Positions 47,955-62,000 of a DNA stretch of 64,000 nucleotides are shown piece by piece. Source of the DNA: Prunella strophiata (lineage: Eukaryota > Chordata > Aves > Passeriformes > Prunellidae); assembly GCA_036583965.1 (NCBI GenBank), contig JAZBQD010000027.1, positions 4,110,687 through 4,174,686 of the forward strand. Reading direction: 5' to 3'. The position numbers and the translations under genes were made by a program. Below the pieces are notes generated by a model. That model saw only the letters and a program-made list of their open reading frames with translations. It ran no database searches and was not told the origin of the DNA. Within the stretch, counting starts at the first letter, position 1. Every line of letters begins with the position of its first letter.

Positions 47955-50900
47955 GCTGAATTTCTGTTCCTTGAGATGCAGCTCAATAAACTATGCTAAA
48001 ACAGCAAAGGAAAAGAACATTTCAACTTGTTTAACCTTTCCAGGACCTGTCAATCTCTGCATGAGACTGGCCAGAACACTTCTGTTGGCATGTGCTTTTT
48101 GCCAGATTAACATGGATTAGGTCACTTGAATTCTCCCCTCATTGAGTTCATACCTTTCCTTTAATCCTCTCTCACAATATCTGTCAGGTTTGATGGGGGA
48201 AAGAAAAGCTTATCCTATATTTGGGATATTTTAAACAAATAGTTAGCATGAAGAATTTGTTTTACCTTTTTTTATTTCCTTGTGTAACCTTTACAAACCA
48301 AATAATTCTTAAGCTCTTGTGTTTTTTTGCTTGTGGCTGTGCTTGTGGCTGGGTAGGAGACTCTGCTTCCTTGGTTTTGAGGTTGGTGATGATGGGCACA
48401 ATGATAACTTGGTGCTCTAGAGGATTCCTGGCTTAGGAATTTCCAAGTGGCTCCATAGTTAAGCCAAGCATTAAAGTAATTAGGAAAAAAGGCAAAATAC
48501 TTCTAAACTTTAATGTAGCACAGCTGATATTCAGGAAATTGTACTGCTATTCAGTTCATCAACAGTCAATGCAGCAAATACTTTATTAATATTTCAATTT
48601 TCCCTTTCATTCTTTTTTGTAAAAAAATACACACTTAACTTAGTTTTATTGTTACTGCCTCTTATGTCAGTTTTTTTCTAGCTCTGAGGCTAATTAGCAA
48701 ATTCAGGCCTTTTAATGGCAAGATTAGATGACCTGTTAGGTGTTCATGTCTTAAATTTTAGCAGCTATTCCACAAATATCAGGGGTCTTCCCAGCAGGGA
48801 TTTCCCCCCTGCTTTTTAAACACAATGAAGATTTTCCCATTCTAGGATTTTAATTTCTGTGGATGTGCATACATTTTGATATTGTGTTTGTTGTGCCACA
48901 GTAACACTGACAGTGTCACTTGGAAATGTTGTGGCTCCCTGTTTGTGGTTTTAAAGCACCTGGTAATTGTTTGCAATAAAGACTCCACTTTTTAATTGCA
49001 CTATAATTAATACAAAACAAATCAACAGGAAGTGCTGCTTCACACAGCATGTTAACAGTTAGTTCAAGTTTAAAAACAGTAAAAAAAAAAACCATCAGTG
49101 AGTTTAATAAAGATTATTTTATGAATGGGGTTTTTCTTTGTGGCTGCTGAAGTAATCAAATCTCACATTATGGCTTCAGGACAGTTTTCCACCCACCATC
49201 CCTGTGTGATAGTTCTTATATATTCTGACCCATTTTTCTTCTTTCTGAAAACAAGAGAAATAAAATGTTTGAGAAGTCCTAAAGAGGATAACAAATTGAA
49301 TTGACCACTTACTGTTCCTGGCACTCAAATTTTATGGTCCTTACCTCCCTAGTGATGGAGTGAGCTATTCACCAGCGCTGCGTGAGAGTTGCAGCTGATG
49401 AAATTTGGTGAAGTTCTTTCAAATCAGAGCCACTACACTGATTTCCATCACATGAGGGCTTGTCCCCTGTTGCTATGTTACATTTGTAGCAAATGCTAAT
49501 TGAATTTGGTACATACAGATCCTCAGAGAAAAGTGAGAATTGTTACTGACTGAATCCCACTGTGCCAGGCTTCAGTTTCTGGATTTCAGTGCAGGATGCT
49601 CCTGGAGAAAACACTGAAATCTTCTTTATGCTGTCAAACAACACCAGGAAAATAACTGTGCTGCAGCCTCAAAACAGGTCTGAGACTTCAGCACTGCTGA
49701 GTTTGGGCTTGAAAAAGAACAGCAAGTGATTTTTATAAGGGAGCTCTGGGTGCAGCTCTTTATTTTCTTCATGGCAGGACTGTTGGTCCAACAAACTGCC
49801 TGTGTGTGGTTGTCCCTTTTGAATGTAGTTTCTCATGTTTCATTGTTGCATAATTTGTTCTGTTGGATTCTCAGGTGAGGTGAGATGGCAGAGGGGGGGG
49901 CTCTCCAAGGGATGCTTCTGTGCCCCAGCAGTCTTTGTAGAAGCAGCTGAGTTTGTTAACTCAGACATGATGCCCAGTCCTGACAGCTGAAATTTAGGTG
50001 AGAAGAATCCTGTCCTCAGTCACTGGACTCAAGCTGCCTTTTTTCCAGGGAGCAGGAATCCAGGGGAGCAGATCATGCACATCAAGCTTCAAAATATTGC
50101 TCAGGCTGTGCAGAGAAGTAACTCAGTTCTTTATTGCAAAGATCATCTCTAGTTCAGAGAACAGACTGCAAGTGACCCGTGCACACTGTGGGTGGCTGGT
50201 TCTGCTAATCAGTGTTTTTAGATGGAGCTTTTTGGTGGAGATGGGAAGAAAGACAGTGCTGAGGAGGGAAATAGCACAGGTAGAGTAATTGGTCTGGTGG
50301 ATCTGGGAACACAAGAATAAATTTTCCTGATGAAGACAGCGTTGATTTTCTTCTTTGTGGCTGAAAGTGTGTATATAATTTCAGTGTAGCCAATGAGTAA
50401 AGCAGGTATAACACCAATTTTAATGTCTGTATTGGATTACCTCTAAGACTTTTTTATTCTGGTGGACTAGGATTATCTTTGGCTGCTTCACAGTGATTAT
50501 TTATTAATTAATTTATTAAGGAGACATATTTTGATGTTGAGTGATAGTGAATATATTATCTAACTTTCATAGATGCACATATATTTTCTTGAGAAAGACT
50601 GACACTGGATTTTTCCAAGACAATCTGAAGTTTGATTTGTTGTAAGAAACAGACATCCAGAAACCACCAGGAATTGTGCTGATTTAGGATATGTCTGTTT
50701 TCTGCTCCAAAAAAATCATTCTGGAGATCAGTGTAGGTTCACTGCTATGTATACAAACAATACTGGAAAAAAACCAAAATAACTGAAACAAGCATATCTG
50801 GAGGATTCCTTCCCACTTGGGGCATGAACATTGCAGGTCTTAGGTGAAAATTTTCAACTTGAAAGTTCTAATCAGCAGGAAGAGAAGTAGTTCATGATGT

Positions 50901-51932
50901 GGTAAATGGATTTGTAGAAAATTCTTAAAGGGGGTAATTTTAGATAATTGGCTTCAAGGCATTTACAGCATAGTGTGGCAAAAACTGATAGAGCAAGAAA
51001 CACTTAAAGTGTATTGTAATTAGGAAATAGTTTGGAAATAGTCTGTATTGTCTCAGCCTTCTCATGAGACTGAAAATAGAATAAAAGTTCTTAAAACACC
51101 TCTGAGTTGCCTCATCTCTGGGTCAGAGAAGGGTATAATCTGACAAATGATAGCTCTGTAGTTTTAACATTAATACAGCATAAAAAAGTTCAGCCTAGAG
51201 CTCCAGGAGATGGTTGAAGAGGTTTGCTCACTGCTGGCACACTTCTGTTGGGCTGCATCTTTGTCATTCCACTATCACTGCATGAGATAAAATGCAGACA
51301 TGACAGCATCTTGTGTATTCATCTTGCTGAGTCCTAATTGTTCCAGCAAGTGCTTCCTGTAAGAAGTTGGCCACACTGGGTACATTAGGGAGAGCACGGT
51401 GCTAAATAGAATGAATTGTGTATTCAGATGTACTTTAGCTTGTACTTTACTTGCAAAAAGTGGAGAAAATCTTGTCTGCCTGTCTTGAAAGTAAAGGGGA
51501 TAATGTCTGGAGGAACAGTTCCAATGCTTGACAATTAATAATAGCACTTTGAAGAGAAGCTTTTAGCAGAAGGCGAGCACATAGGTTACAGATTAGTACA
51601 GAGAACAATGTAATTTTTGTGCTAATATGTTGAGATCAAATAACTCATTAATAGGAGAATAATTTATAGGATGATGCAAGTAGGAGAATAAAGTTCTTCT
51701 AAATATTAATCTACTGCATATATTATTTATTGTTGTAATAAAAGGTTGAGGAGTAGACAAGGGAGACTGAAATGCCTTGCAACTTCTAGTAGAGTTCACA
51801 AAGTGCTTTTTTAAAGGAAATTTCCTTTAAATGAGAAGTGCTGGCATAACCTTTTGGTGAGGTAGTGGTAATAACTTGTAAAGTTTCTAAATGCATCTCT
51901 GTGCAGTAATGTGAGAGGAAAACTTCTGAACC

Positions 51933-52100
51933 AAGGTTCTCTTCTGCAGGCTGAACAATCCCAGCTCTCTCAGCCTTTCCTGTCAGCAGAGCTGCTCCAT
52001 CCCTCTCATCACCCTGGTGCTTCCTCTGGATTCACTCCTACAGCACCATTCCTTCCTGTGCTGTGGATCACACTTGGGAAGATACATCCTGAGTTTTGGC
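51933..52100 (-). mobile_element. CR1 LINE internal 3'-region fragment, minus orientation
   Basis: On + it reads AAGGTTCTCTTCTGCAGGC, TGAACAATCCCAGCTCTCTC, AGCCTTTCCTGTCAGCAGAG, CTGCTCCATCCCTCTCATCA and TTCCTCTGGATTCACTCCTA. This is the reverse complement of the CR1 block upstream of the terminal 300 bp. The usual CR1 tail is absent on the left, so the copy has lost its 3' end. Confidence 0.9.
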
Positions 52101-55100
52101 ACCTGTAAAAGAGTGTTGTAACCCCCACCTGAAATCTCACATGCCAAAGGTTGTTTTTTTAAAGTAGCCTATTACATTTTGTGTTTATAGCCTTAGGAGC
52201 TGTGTTACAGTGTACCCAAAATTTTAAAAATACAGTGGGAAAAGGAGCTCAGGGAAGAGTCAGGGTGCAGGAAAAGAAACAGCTGCTGTTACAGGTACAA
52301 TGTGTTACTACCCACAGCCTCCCTTTTATCCACTGAATAATTTTATATTTAACAGCAACTTGTGAAACAGTCTAATGATGTGTTAATAAACTGGAGTGGG
52401 ACACATTTTAATTGTCAGGTTTTTTTCAAAGGTTTTTTATCTGCTGGCCTACTTCTTCAGGAGTGTGAGTAGATGATTAGGTTATGTATTCTATTTTTGA
52501 GCACTTTTTGTAGTACAAAGCCTTGCGTGCTTCTGTCATTCAAAATCCTGACGTGACTCTGAATCCCCTCCTGTGATAATTCTGATTGATCACTGAGGCT
52601 TTTAAGGCACTAACACAACCTGTAGAAGAATTCTTAGCATGTGACAGAAATGTCTTGCTTATTTTGGAGAAGTGGAGTTCACACGTGTTCACAAAGATTT
52701 GTAAAACAGCTCCTTGTAAATTTTTGCAGTGACTGTAAGTCTGACTGTGTGTAATGGAGAATTCAGCCTTCTTTATATTTTGTGAAAGCTTTTTCACGTG
52801 TTTCTTGTGTGATATTCTGACACCTGTTGATGTTTGAAAGATTATTGTCACATTTCAGAGCATAGTACTGAGTAGAAAATGTCTTTACTAATGTTTTTCC
52901 TGGAGTTAGTCAGAGATGCTGTTCCTGCCATCAAATAATCTTCATATATTACTGTTGATATGCATGTAGGAATGTGTTGTGCTTAACATAAATGAAATGT
53001 TGTTTGCCTTTTAGTTTTTAGCTGTGGTAAACCAGATGTTTTGAGCTCTGGTTTAGTGCTTTGCACTGCTGTTTTGTAGCTTAAATCTCACAGGAATTCT
53101 GTCCCCCAGGGATCCACTTTCCCTCGTGCCCAAGTGAGCAGTAAAAAAGCTTTTGCCCTGCACAGAAACCTGTAAGTTCTGCACGTGCTTCCACCTTCAG
53201 TGTCTCCATCTGTATTGGACATAGGTAGAAAATGTAGCACTACTTTCTGAATGGCCATCAGAGCTTTCTAATGAGACACTTGGATTTTTTTCCTCCTTTG
53301 ACAGAATTAAATGTTACCTATTAACCATAATGCTTAAATTGATGAAGTGTAAAACTAGTGAAATGGGTTACAGGGAAAGGAAGTGAAAATATATGAACCA
53401 TATGCCCTAATTTATGTCTTCTTAGAAAATCCATCTAATGAAATTAAGTATTTGGAATAATTCAGTGTATGATATTCAGCAAGAAGTACAGCAGTAATGG
53501 TAGGATGATCTTGCTTTTAATATAGTAAGGAATATACAACTCCTTTTCTGGGGAGGAACATCAAATCCTTTTGTGTTGAGATCCATGTGCATCATCAAGA
53601 CTAGGTTTTTTTTCCTGTGGACCTACACTATTCTGTTTAATGGAGTAGCTGTGACAGCAGCTTCTGCTATGCTCTTTGTGACCTTAAATAGAGGCAAATG
53701 AGGTGCCAGCTCTTCATGTGAGTTCTTAACCCCAGTCTCCTGGTCCTCTCTCCTTTCCTCATGTCTCCTTATCTGGCTGCAGCTCCTCTCATAAATTATT
53801 GCCTCCATCCACTCTTAAGCTCCCCCTCCCACTGAAGCTGTTTTTACATCTTGACTCCCAGACTGAACCTCCCAAGTCCTCCATTATTAAACAGCTCTCA
53901 CAAATTCTTCTCTTCTGCTTCTTGTGATACAAGGCTCCGTGTCAGAGTCAATCCCTTTTTTCTCTGCTCTGACTCTTCTGTTTTATGCATTTCAAACTCA
54001 GCAGCTTGCTGGGTGCCTTGATGGAAAGATGAACCTCTTGCTGTCACTTCCACTGTTCTGTGTAATTTCAGTTCAAAGCAGTAATTAAAGAAATAGTCCA
54101 TTTTCAATAGGACAGTGTTCATAGGAATGTGAATGCACATTTTAGTTCCTTCTGGAAGCTGCAGGAGGGGTGATAGCATAGAGGGATTTTTGTATAAAGG
54201 AGTCATCCTGGACAAATGTAAAATCTCATTTTCTATTTTAAGTGGTTTTGGGCTTGGGATTTTTGGTTTGTGGCTTCTTTTTTGGTCTGTTTGTTGGCTT
54301 GTTTTTTGTTTTTTTGGGGGGGAGGTTGTGGTGGTGGTGGTTTTTTTTTGTATTAGCAAGAAAACCAGATCTGTGATATGAAGACCAAATCCTACTCCCA
54401 GTTTCAAAACTCAGCAAACTTTTCAGATCTAAGTTTGTAATGATTATTTAACATAGTCAAAACACAGTATTTCCCTACAGCCTAAATTTTGGAAGCAATT
54501 CAACCCATCCATCCCTCACATCCTGAAAATCACCCCAAAGCAGATACACTTGACATGTAGTATTGTAGCCTGAACAGCTGAAAATCTGGCAAAGCTGCAA
54601 AGTGATTAAAGGGAATGAGAAGTGTCAGCCAACCTTACCCACAGGTGGTGCTTCCTACCCTGGCTTTGAGTAGAGAAAATGTAAATAGATAATTTATTTG
54701 AAGGGAATTATTTAGCAATGTTGCTATTGATAGCTACATCATAAATAAGCTGCCCAGAATTTCTGGTAAAATTTTAGACCTTGAGACCAAAGGTGTAAGA
54801 GGTAACTGGAGGAGTGGATTTTGTGCAGATTATGTACTCATTGAGGTACTCTGGGACTGGTTGGTTTAGTCAATATAAAATGTGCTTTATCTGATGACTC
54901 CTGTGAGACAAAGCATGAGGGTCATTGATACCAAGAGTTCTCTTGACTCTTGTTGATGGGGGAGAGAAGAATTTAAACTACACTGGTGTTTGGCTTCTTA
55001 TCTTTCTCATGATAATCATGGTGTGCTTAATGGCTGTACATGTCTGAAGCATTTTCTGTAGGTAAATGAGTTTGGGATGTGGTTTTGGAATTTAGGGGGA

Positions 55101-58100
55101 GGAAGATTTATAAATGCAACCAATATTACTCTTTTTGGGCCTTTATTAGAGAATTCAAGACATGCAGATGCCAAGTCAGGGAGTGGAAATGTCATCCTTC
55201 AAAGACACATGAAACTCAAGGAGTGTGATAAAAGTGTTGTGCACTTTGAGGTGTCTGAGTTGCAAAGAAAGCTTGTAGTTCATGGAATTATATCCATGAG
55301 TCTTTTAATATGCTCAGGTTGTTCATTATTTCATATGGAGCATTGCAGAATTTGTTTCCCTGGAGGTGACTGAAGTAAGGCTGGAAAAATCCTACCTGAT
55401 CTGTAATAATCCTTCACATGCATGGTAATACTCCAGAATTGTACTATCATTGGATAATTTGCACTTAAATCCTTTCATCTCTGTTCTCCCACCTTAAAAA
55501 AAAAATCCTTTAGTGTTATGGGGAGCCAGGGATTGCACACTTGAAATACCTTGGCCTTGTTGCCGGTTCAGTCTCACCTGCTTACACTGATTTATTGTGA
55601 TTTTCTTTTTTATTCTGAGGGCAAAACTGAAAAATACATTTCTCCCATTATAGTTAATAGATTCAGGAAGTAATTTGCAGATCAGGAAACAATGGATCTC
55701 ATATGATAAAAGCACTGCCTAGGTAATTCATAAGGAAGATAAACTTGCATTGTTAAGCTTGCACATTTTACTCTTATTTGTAGGCCATGTATTGCTCTCC
55801 TGTGCTTTCCACCATTAAGCAGTAACATTATTGCATTAGTAAAAAAGCACTGCTGCTTTGACTGGCTTTCAGACCCACACACCAAATCAGATAATGCATT
55901 TTACTGAATTATGAAGAACTGTGTTATTTGTTTATAACTGCTCACTTAGTTATTGCTCTCAGGGCTCCGTGTTACAATTTAATCACTTCCCTGCATCTCT
56001 GCAGTTCTCCCAGGCTGGTGTGAGCTGAGAGAGTACAAAGCAGAGTGACTGGCAGCTAAGTGTTTCCATCAGTCAGGATACTGATTTATTTCTGTGAGGA
56101 GGAGTGTAAAGGAAATGAGAATGGCTGGTTTTTGTAAGTGATGAGCTGAATAGTCATCAGTTAAACACTGGAGGTCACACATAAACACTGAAATCTGGAG
56201 AAATGAAAAAAACAACCTGGAGTGTTTCTTGTCACTCTCACTGCACACAGGCTTTGGGAAGTGTGTGGTGCTCACTATGTCCTGAAAAGGCAACACAAAG
56301 GATGAGTCTGGAATCCTTTCACTTACAGGGTTTTCCTCCCAAAAGAAGGGATATGAAGCATTAAAAGGCAAGGTGTTAGGAATTCTTTATTGTCTAGTTC
56401 CTATACACACCTGTGAAGATTTTAACTGTATTCAGGATTCTGGCATTGCAGAATGTTTAAAGTGGATCCAAAGAATTGGAATAGGGCAGGTGGTGTAAAT
56501 ATCTGTGCAAATGGATCCCTTTTGGAGTTAAAAATATAATTTAACTTGAGCAAAAATAGGGAGTAAAAACATTGGTGGAATATTATATCTGTGCTTTAAA
56601 AATATTCATAGGTATGCCTGAGATAGGAACAGATACATTAAAGTTTTCATTGCCTACTTTGAGGCAATGGAAATCATATAATTTTATGTCTTCCTTGAAG
56701 TGCTGGTTTTAATTTGGAAAAAAATTATTCTTTTTAGATAGTCAAAACAATAAATATTCTATACCAAACCTGACAGCATTAGATGATGTTTACAGAAGAT
56801 AGAAAATTCAACTTAAGTTTTGTGCTAATGGTTTATCATTCCTTCTGTATTCCATCTGAACTCATACAGATATAAAATCCTGAGGAAACCAGCAGATAGT
56901 TTTGAAAGAAATTAGGTCTTTCTAAGATTTTAAAGCTCCAGAGACCACTGAAAATCTGTGCTCAGCAATCACTGCTTTTATAGCAAGGAAGATACCTAAG
57001 CTATCAGGAGACTGCTTTAGTGGGGTATTCCCTAGAAAGCCCCCTGTAGCCTAGCTACATATCATCTTCTTTTTTGACCTAAATCCTGAGGTTGTCAGAC
57101 ACTTTCATAAAATGTATGCACTAAAATTTGATGAAAAAATGTGGCTACATAGAGAAAGAACTACTTTAGGAGAAGCTTTTAGTGCTGACAATAGAGAAAC
57201 TTTTTACTGTCTCATGAAAAACTGAAACTCTGACTGCAGGGAGAGAGAGGGGAACTTGCCTCTTGGTCAGAGGAGAAATCTCTGGGTTTGCTGCTAAATG
57301 CACTCAGGGGAAGTGAAAGTATCTGCAGTATAAAATAATCAAATATAAAAGCAGCCCTTGCTATTGCAGAGACTAGATGGCAAAGGAGAAGCCCCACTTT
57401 TTGATTACACTGATTTCTGGGTGGTTTATGCATCCAGATGAATTGATATCTCTTTTGATGGCACCCATTAAGACCCAGATTTTGAGGCCTATTCTGTCTC
57501 TTTCACAGGGGAAGTGGATGATATGTTGATAGATGTATGATCATGATAGTTTTGGAAGATGAAGGAGAAGAGAAAATGTGCTGTGGGCAGGAAACGGCTA
57601 CTTCAGCATTTCTTTTCCCTCCTGTCTTTTTTTCCTGAGCTAACAGTCCATTCAGCCTGAATACAGATCTATTCTTAATGTGTTCAACTGCATTATTTAG
57701 CCCACCACTGCAAGCCAAATAGTTTTCCATGGAGATGGAATTGCAAAGTTGATTTAATGGAGCTTTGTTAATCTGGAATTTCATTTATATCTTGTCTTGG
57801 ATGTGTCCGTTGTCACTTTGTGTTTAGGACAGTGTGATTTTGGCCAAAAGGCACAAATTTACACTAAGAGCAGCTCTTCAGCTCCTGGATACCTGCAAGA
57901 AGGCTGTGGAAGGAGAGTTTTGTCTTGTGAGGAGCACTTAAAACTTGCTGTTAAGTCCTGTAGTGTCTCTGTTTGCAGCACATCCATCCTTTGGAAGTGA
58001 AGCCCTGAAGGAGCAGATCTCTGTTGTGCTCTGTGGCTGTGAGTAATTACTGAGAAACACAGAAAAGAAAACCTGAGTGGTTTATTCATAACCTGCTCAG

Positions 58101-58949
58101 TGCCTGCATTCCTGACTCCTGCATGGTTGGAATGGGAAGCCACCAGCTGAAAACACAACCAGCTGCTGGCTGAAAAGATCTGCAGTGCTTAAAAACACTG
58201 AGAGAGAGAGATATCAAATAGTCCCCTGGAAGGATATGGAGAAGGATTACATGAAAGAGGGAATTTGCAAGCCTGGAATGTGTTTTTCCCTACAGTATCC
58301 ATTTCCATTTCTGTGAAATGGCTTTCAATATTTAGGTTATTTCACATTTTGTTATAATCTCTTGGATGGAGATCAGATATGAGATTTATGGTGTGAAAAC
58401 AGGTTGAAATGGTTCTTGATGGTGTCAGGAATATTTGCAAGGTTTTAGCAGCTGATATGCTGCAGATGAGTGGATAATACAAATAATAACATTTATTAGC
58501 TCTACTGCTGTCCCATTCCCCAGAACTGTGCAGGTGGATTGGAGCCCTCCTTGCCTTCATTTTCCCCCATGGTCCTAGGCATTGTATCAAACAGGGAAAG
58601 AGTCCCAAATTATATTTCAGAATGCTTGGCAGTGGAGACACTTGCAGTTTTCTGATGAGGAAATAGCAGAATGATGTAGCTCTGGTAATGAGTTAGTCAG
58701 TGGTATCAGTGGTCAAATACCAACATCTTTTACCCCTTTCTCTGTCATTCATTAAATCACACAACAAATGACGTATTCAAGGTGAAGTTTTAACAACAAA
58801 TAATTGGCTTTGGAGGAGTCTGTGTGGCCCAGGTTTGGGAGGGCACTTGGACCTGCCCCTTTTTTGGCAGCAGTGTGTGGTGATACAGATAGAAATGGGA
58901 TGAGTACAAATTATTAGTGGTTTAAGAATGTTATGTGGGATAAAATTGC
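52101..58949. other. Non-coding AT-rich DNA
   Basis: No coding exon is convincing. A 169-codon minus frame at 53,898-54,407 begins in the GT-rich low-complexity tract and has no domain. A 98-codon + frame at 55,077-55,373 is unrecognised. A short GA run lies at 58,200-58,211. Confidence 0.5.
54241..54351 (+). repeat. GT-rich low-complexity tract with (GGT)n
   Basis: About 110 bp of almost only G and T. It includes a G8 run near 54,316 and a GGT run at about 54,328-54,340. It explains the Thr/Pro/Lys-rich minus-strand frame here. Confidence 0.9.
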
Positions 58950-59076
58950 AACCTCTCAGCTGTCCCACCTTCCTCAAGCAGTGCACCCCGTGGTCCTTTC
59001 CAGATTGTTTTTCCTGAGGCCTGATCTGATGCAAGCAGCAAATAAACTTTGGCTGCTGAGCAAAGGAACCCTCTCA
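58950..59076 (+). mobile_element. Possible LTR 3' portion with AATAAA signal
   Basis: GCAAGCAGCAAATAAACTTT followed by GGCTGCTGAGCAAAGGAACC resembles the R-U5 end of avian retroviral LTRs, with AATAAA at 59,041-59,046 and a possible CA end at 59,076. I could not find a matching TG start or a target-site duplication, so boundaries are unsupported and the call is tentative. Confidence 0.3.
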
Positions 59077-62000
59077 CGTGGTTTGAGTGGGACTTACATG
59101 GGCACTTAGACTTTCTGTAACAGATTTTTTGCAGCATCAGGCTTCTGTTTGCAGGATTTGGTAATGCATTTCTTAATTTCTGTTGCCTGTGAAATGTTGA
59201 ACATTTAAAGCTTTCTGCTCTCTAATAGCTTTCTAGTTTGTTTCTCCATAAAGTCTGCTCTTTCCCAAATTGTTCTGTCTCCTCAGAGCAATCTTCAGCT
59301 CAAAGTGAGGACAGGTTTGCACCATGAGCAGTTCAGTGTCTTGAAGCTGGGATTTGTGTTAGGGAAAATATGATATGATGCAAGGACAAAAGGTGATCTT
59401 GCCCAGATTCCCATGTTTGTCCCTAATTAATGTATTTCTTTCCTGTTAGTTTCAAAGGTTTTATTTCTAGTCAGGAGTTAAATGGACCCATTCAGTGTTT
59501 ATATTTATGCAAATGATTGTTGTGTCACTCAGGTTGCAACATTAAAGAAAAAAAGCCAGATATTTTACATGCCTTTGAGTATTGAAGTGATTACAATTAC
59601 CTACATAAAAGGAGTTGCTTTATTAATTAATTAACTTGGAGAAAAATGTCTAGTGACCCTCTGAAGGAATATCAATAACTGAAACATTAATTATGTAAAT
59701 AAGATCTCCCTTTACTGTTCATTATTCATCGTTTAACATGAAAATTGCCTTTTAAAATAATGCTTCATTCATATATTTCAATAAATGTCTAGTCTGCCTA
59801 GCTTGTCACTTGGATCTAGATTTTGAGTCAAAAACTGTAGTGACATCAGACTTTGGGACACTTCCTTTGAGCCACCAACACCCAGTTCCTGATTGATGGG
59901 CTGGCATATTTTTGGGGATGGGCTCTCTGAGGCAGCGAATCCCCTTTGGGAATGAGTTCCTGCAAAATTCTCATCTGGAGAGACAGAGTTGCTGCATTTC
60001 ATGGGTGAGGAAGGAGAGGAAAGAAGCAGCAAGAGACTTGCAGAGCTTTTGTGGCTTCCCCATGGTTTCAGAGGGAGGCTGCAGGTCCAGCCCAGCTCCA
60101 AGTCCTTGAGTTGTGGAATTGAATTTTTCTCTGCAGTCAGAAGCAGCAGTACCAAGGCAAACAAATACCACAAAGAAAACAAGGATAGCCCACGTGGTTG
60201 GTGACTGTGATCTTGTGCACTCAGTAAAGTTGCTGGTCCTTTTTACATTTGGAGGATGTGACTGAATGCCTCCTGGCAAGTGCTGCAGGTGATTTTGTAC
60301 AGGTTATGAGAATCCTTTCCTTGTAAAGAGCTCTGCCTTTTTGTTTTCTAAAGTTTCACCAAGCATGTTAGCAAATTCTGATGAAGGATTCCTGGAGGGT
60401 TTTATTCCTTTTCACATCCCTAAAGACAACACACAAAGGTTTCCAGGGTTACTTTTTGCTCAAGTAGCTGTGAGTGCACCTGTGAGAGGAGAGGGAGGAA
60501 GAGCTGTGTTTTATTCTCATAATCTCAAAGGCTGTGCTGCATGTAATCTTGAGTGTGCAGACAAAAACTAGTAGCTGTGCAGTCCCAGAAAATCCTTTAC
60601 TCTCCACTCCCTGAAGAGCACCTGCTTATGAGCATAAGACTTTCAGATTGCCTTTTTTTAATGCCTCAGAACTCGCTTGCCCATAGCAGGAAGGGCTGAT
60701 GAAGAAATATGTGTGCCTCCCCCCCTTTCCCTTGTAGTGTGATGGATTGTGGAAGTCCTGATTGAAAATTCTAATCACAGCCTTGCAGTCCTTCAGATCA
60801 CAACCCCTGACAGTTGATTCACTCCTTTTCATGCCTGCTGCCTCTGACTGCTCCTGGTGCCTCGTCTGCATGAGTCTATCATTAGCACACAAAGCATGAT
60901 GGATTGGCCAGGGTACCTCTGTCCTCAGAACCTGGGAAATGCTTCTCTTTCAGAATCCAAGAACCTGTGTGTGACATCGTCATGAATGAGAGAAGAAAGT
61001 AATACAGTGTTGGAGGTGCCTGTTTGCTGCCACTGTTTAGAGGGAAAATGATGCATTATGGGGACTGTAAGTACCTGGCCTGTTTGTTTGGGGTTTGGCT
61101 CCTCGCTGGAGCTATGCAGGAAATCATGGGTGTGGAGCAGTGCATGAGCTGAGGCTGGCAAGTGCACAGCAGCTGTAATACTGTTTGGATATCAGGGCTG
61201 TAAACACTTCCAAAATTCTACTTAAAGTTCAGCCTGTTAATGAAATCATATAAGTTTCAGTGAGATCTGGTGGCCAAGATGATTACAAATTATCATTATT
61301 TTGATACTGACTGAGGTCGGTTCACTTTGGTGGATTCTCTTCTACAGACCCTTTCAACAGGAAACTTTTGCAAATGTTTGCATCTTGCAAATGCTTTTAT
61401 TCATCTGTGTGACTTGGCATTTAATGTTTCAGTGAACAAGACAGTTAAGTTTTGGCTCCAGTGAAAGATTGATAGGAACAATTTTCGAATGTGGTATCAC
61501 AACAAAGTGAAAATATGTCATGTTCAAATACTGAGCTCTGATGCATCATGTGGTCTTGTAATAAATGAAATAGCACTACCAACCTGACAGATGTGCAAGA
61601 AAACGGTTTTAAATTTATGATGATTAATTTTCAAGATGAACTGCAATGAAAAAAATTGTTAGTAGATACTTAAAGAAGGTAAGGGAAACCAGCTTTCTGA
61701 AATGAGAACAGGCAGGTAATGATAAAGCTGCCTTCACTTTTATGTTTTGCTTTCTAAAATTTTAGCAATGAGAAAATTCATATTCTGGCTGCTGCAGCTG
61801 GCACTAATAGCTACTCAGGCAAGTGTAACATCTCATGGAAATTTCACTTCTTGGATTTGTGCTACTGTTTCATGCTGGTTGTCTTGGAAGTAGGAGTAAC
61901 TCAAAGCAGAGCTGAAGGGTTTCTACCTGGTGATTCTTTCAGAGCCATCAAAATAAAAAGACACTGAATTTACTGAGAAAACAGAAGTAGCTTGATACTA

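Larger units (their letters stand above)
46619..51932. other. Non-coding AT-rich DNA, presumed intron or intergenic
   Basis: No coding exon is convincing. Low-complexity pieces include the TA run at 46.69 kb, paired T and A runs at 47.9 kb, a short duplicated word TGCTTGTGGCTG near 48,328-48,352, and a G8 run near 49,896. A GATTGTAGG-word cluster lies at about 47,363-47,395. The rest shows nothing I can name. Confidence 0.5.

Noticed and set aside
53898..54407. 169-codon minus-strand frame
   Set aside because: It starts near the reverse complement of a GT-rich low-complexity tract (Thr and Pro/Lys runs) and then has no recognisable domain or splice structure.
58821..59076. TGTG-starting segment as the full LTR preceding the AATAAA at 59,041
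   Set aside because: No inverted termini and no matching target-site duplication could be found for any start tried.
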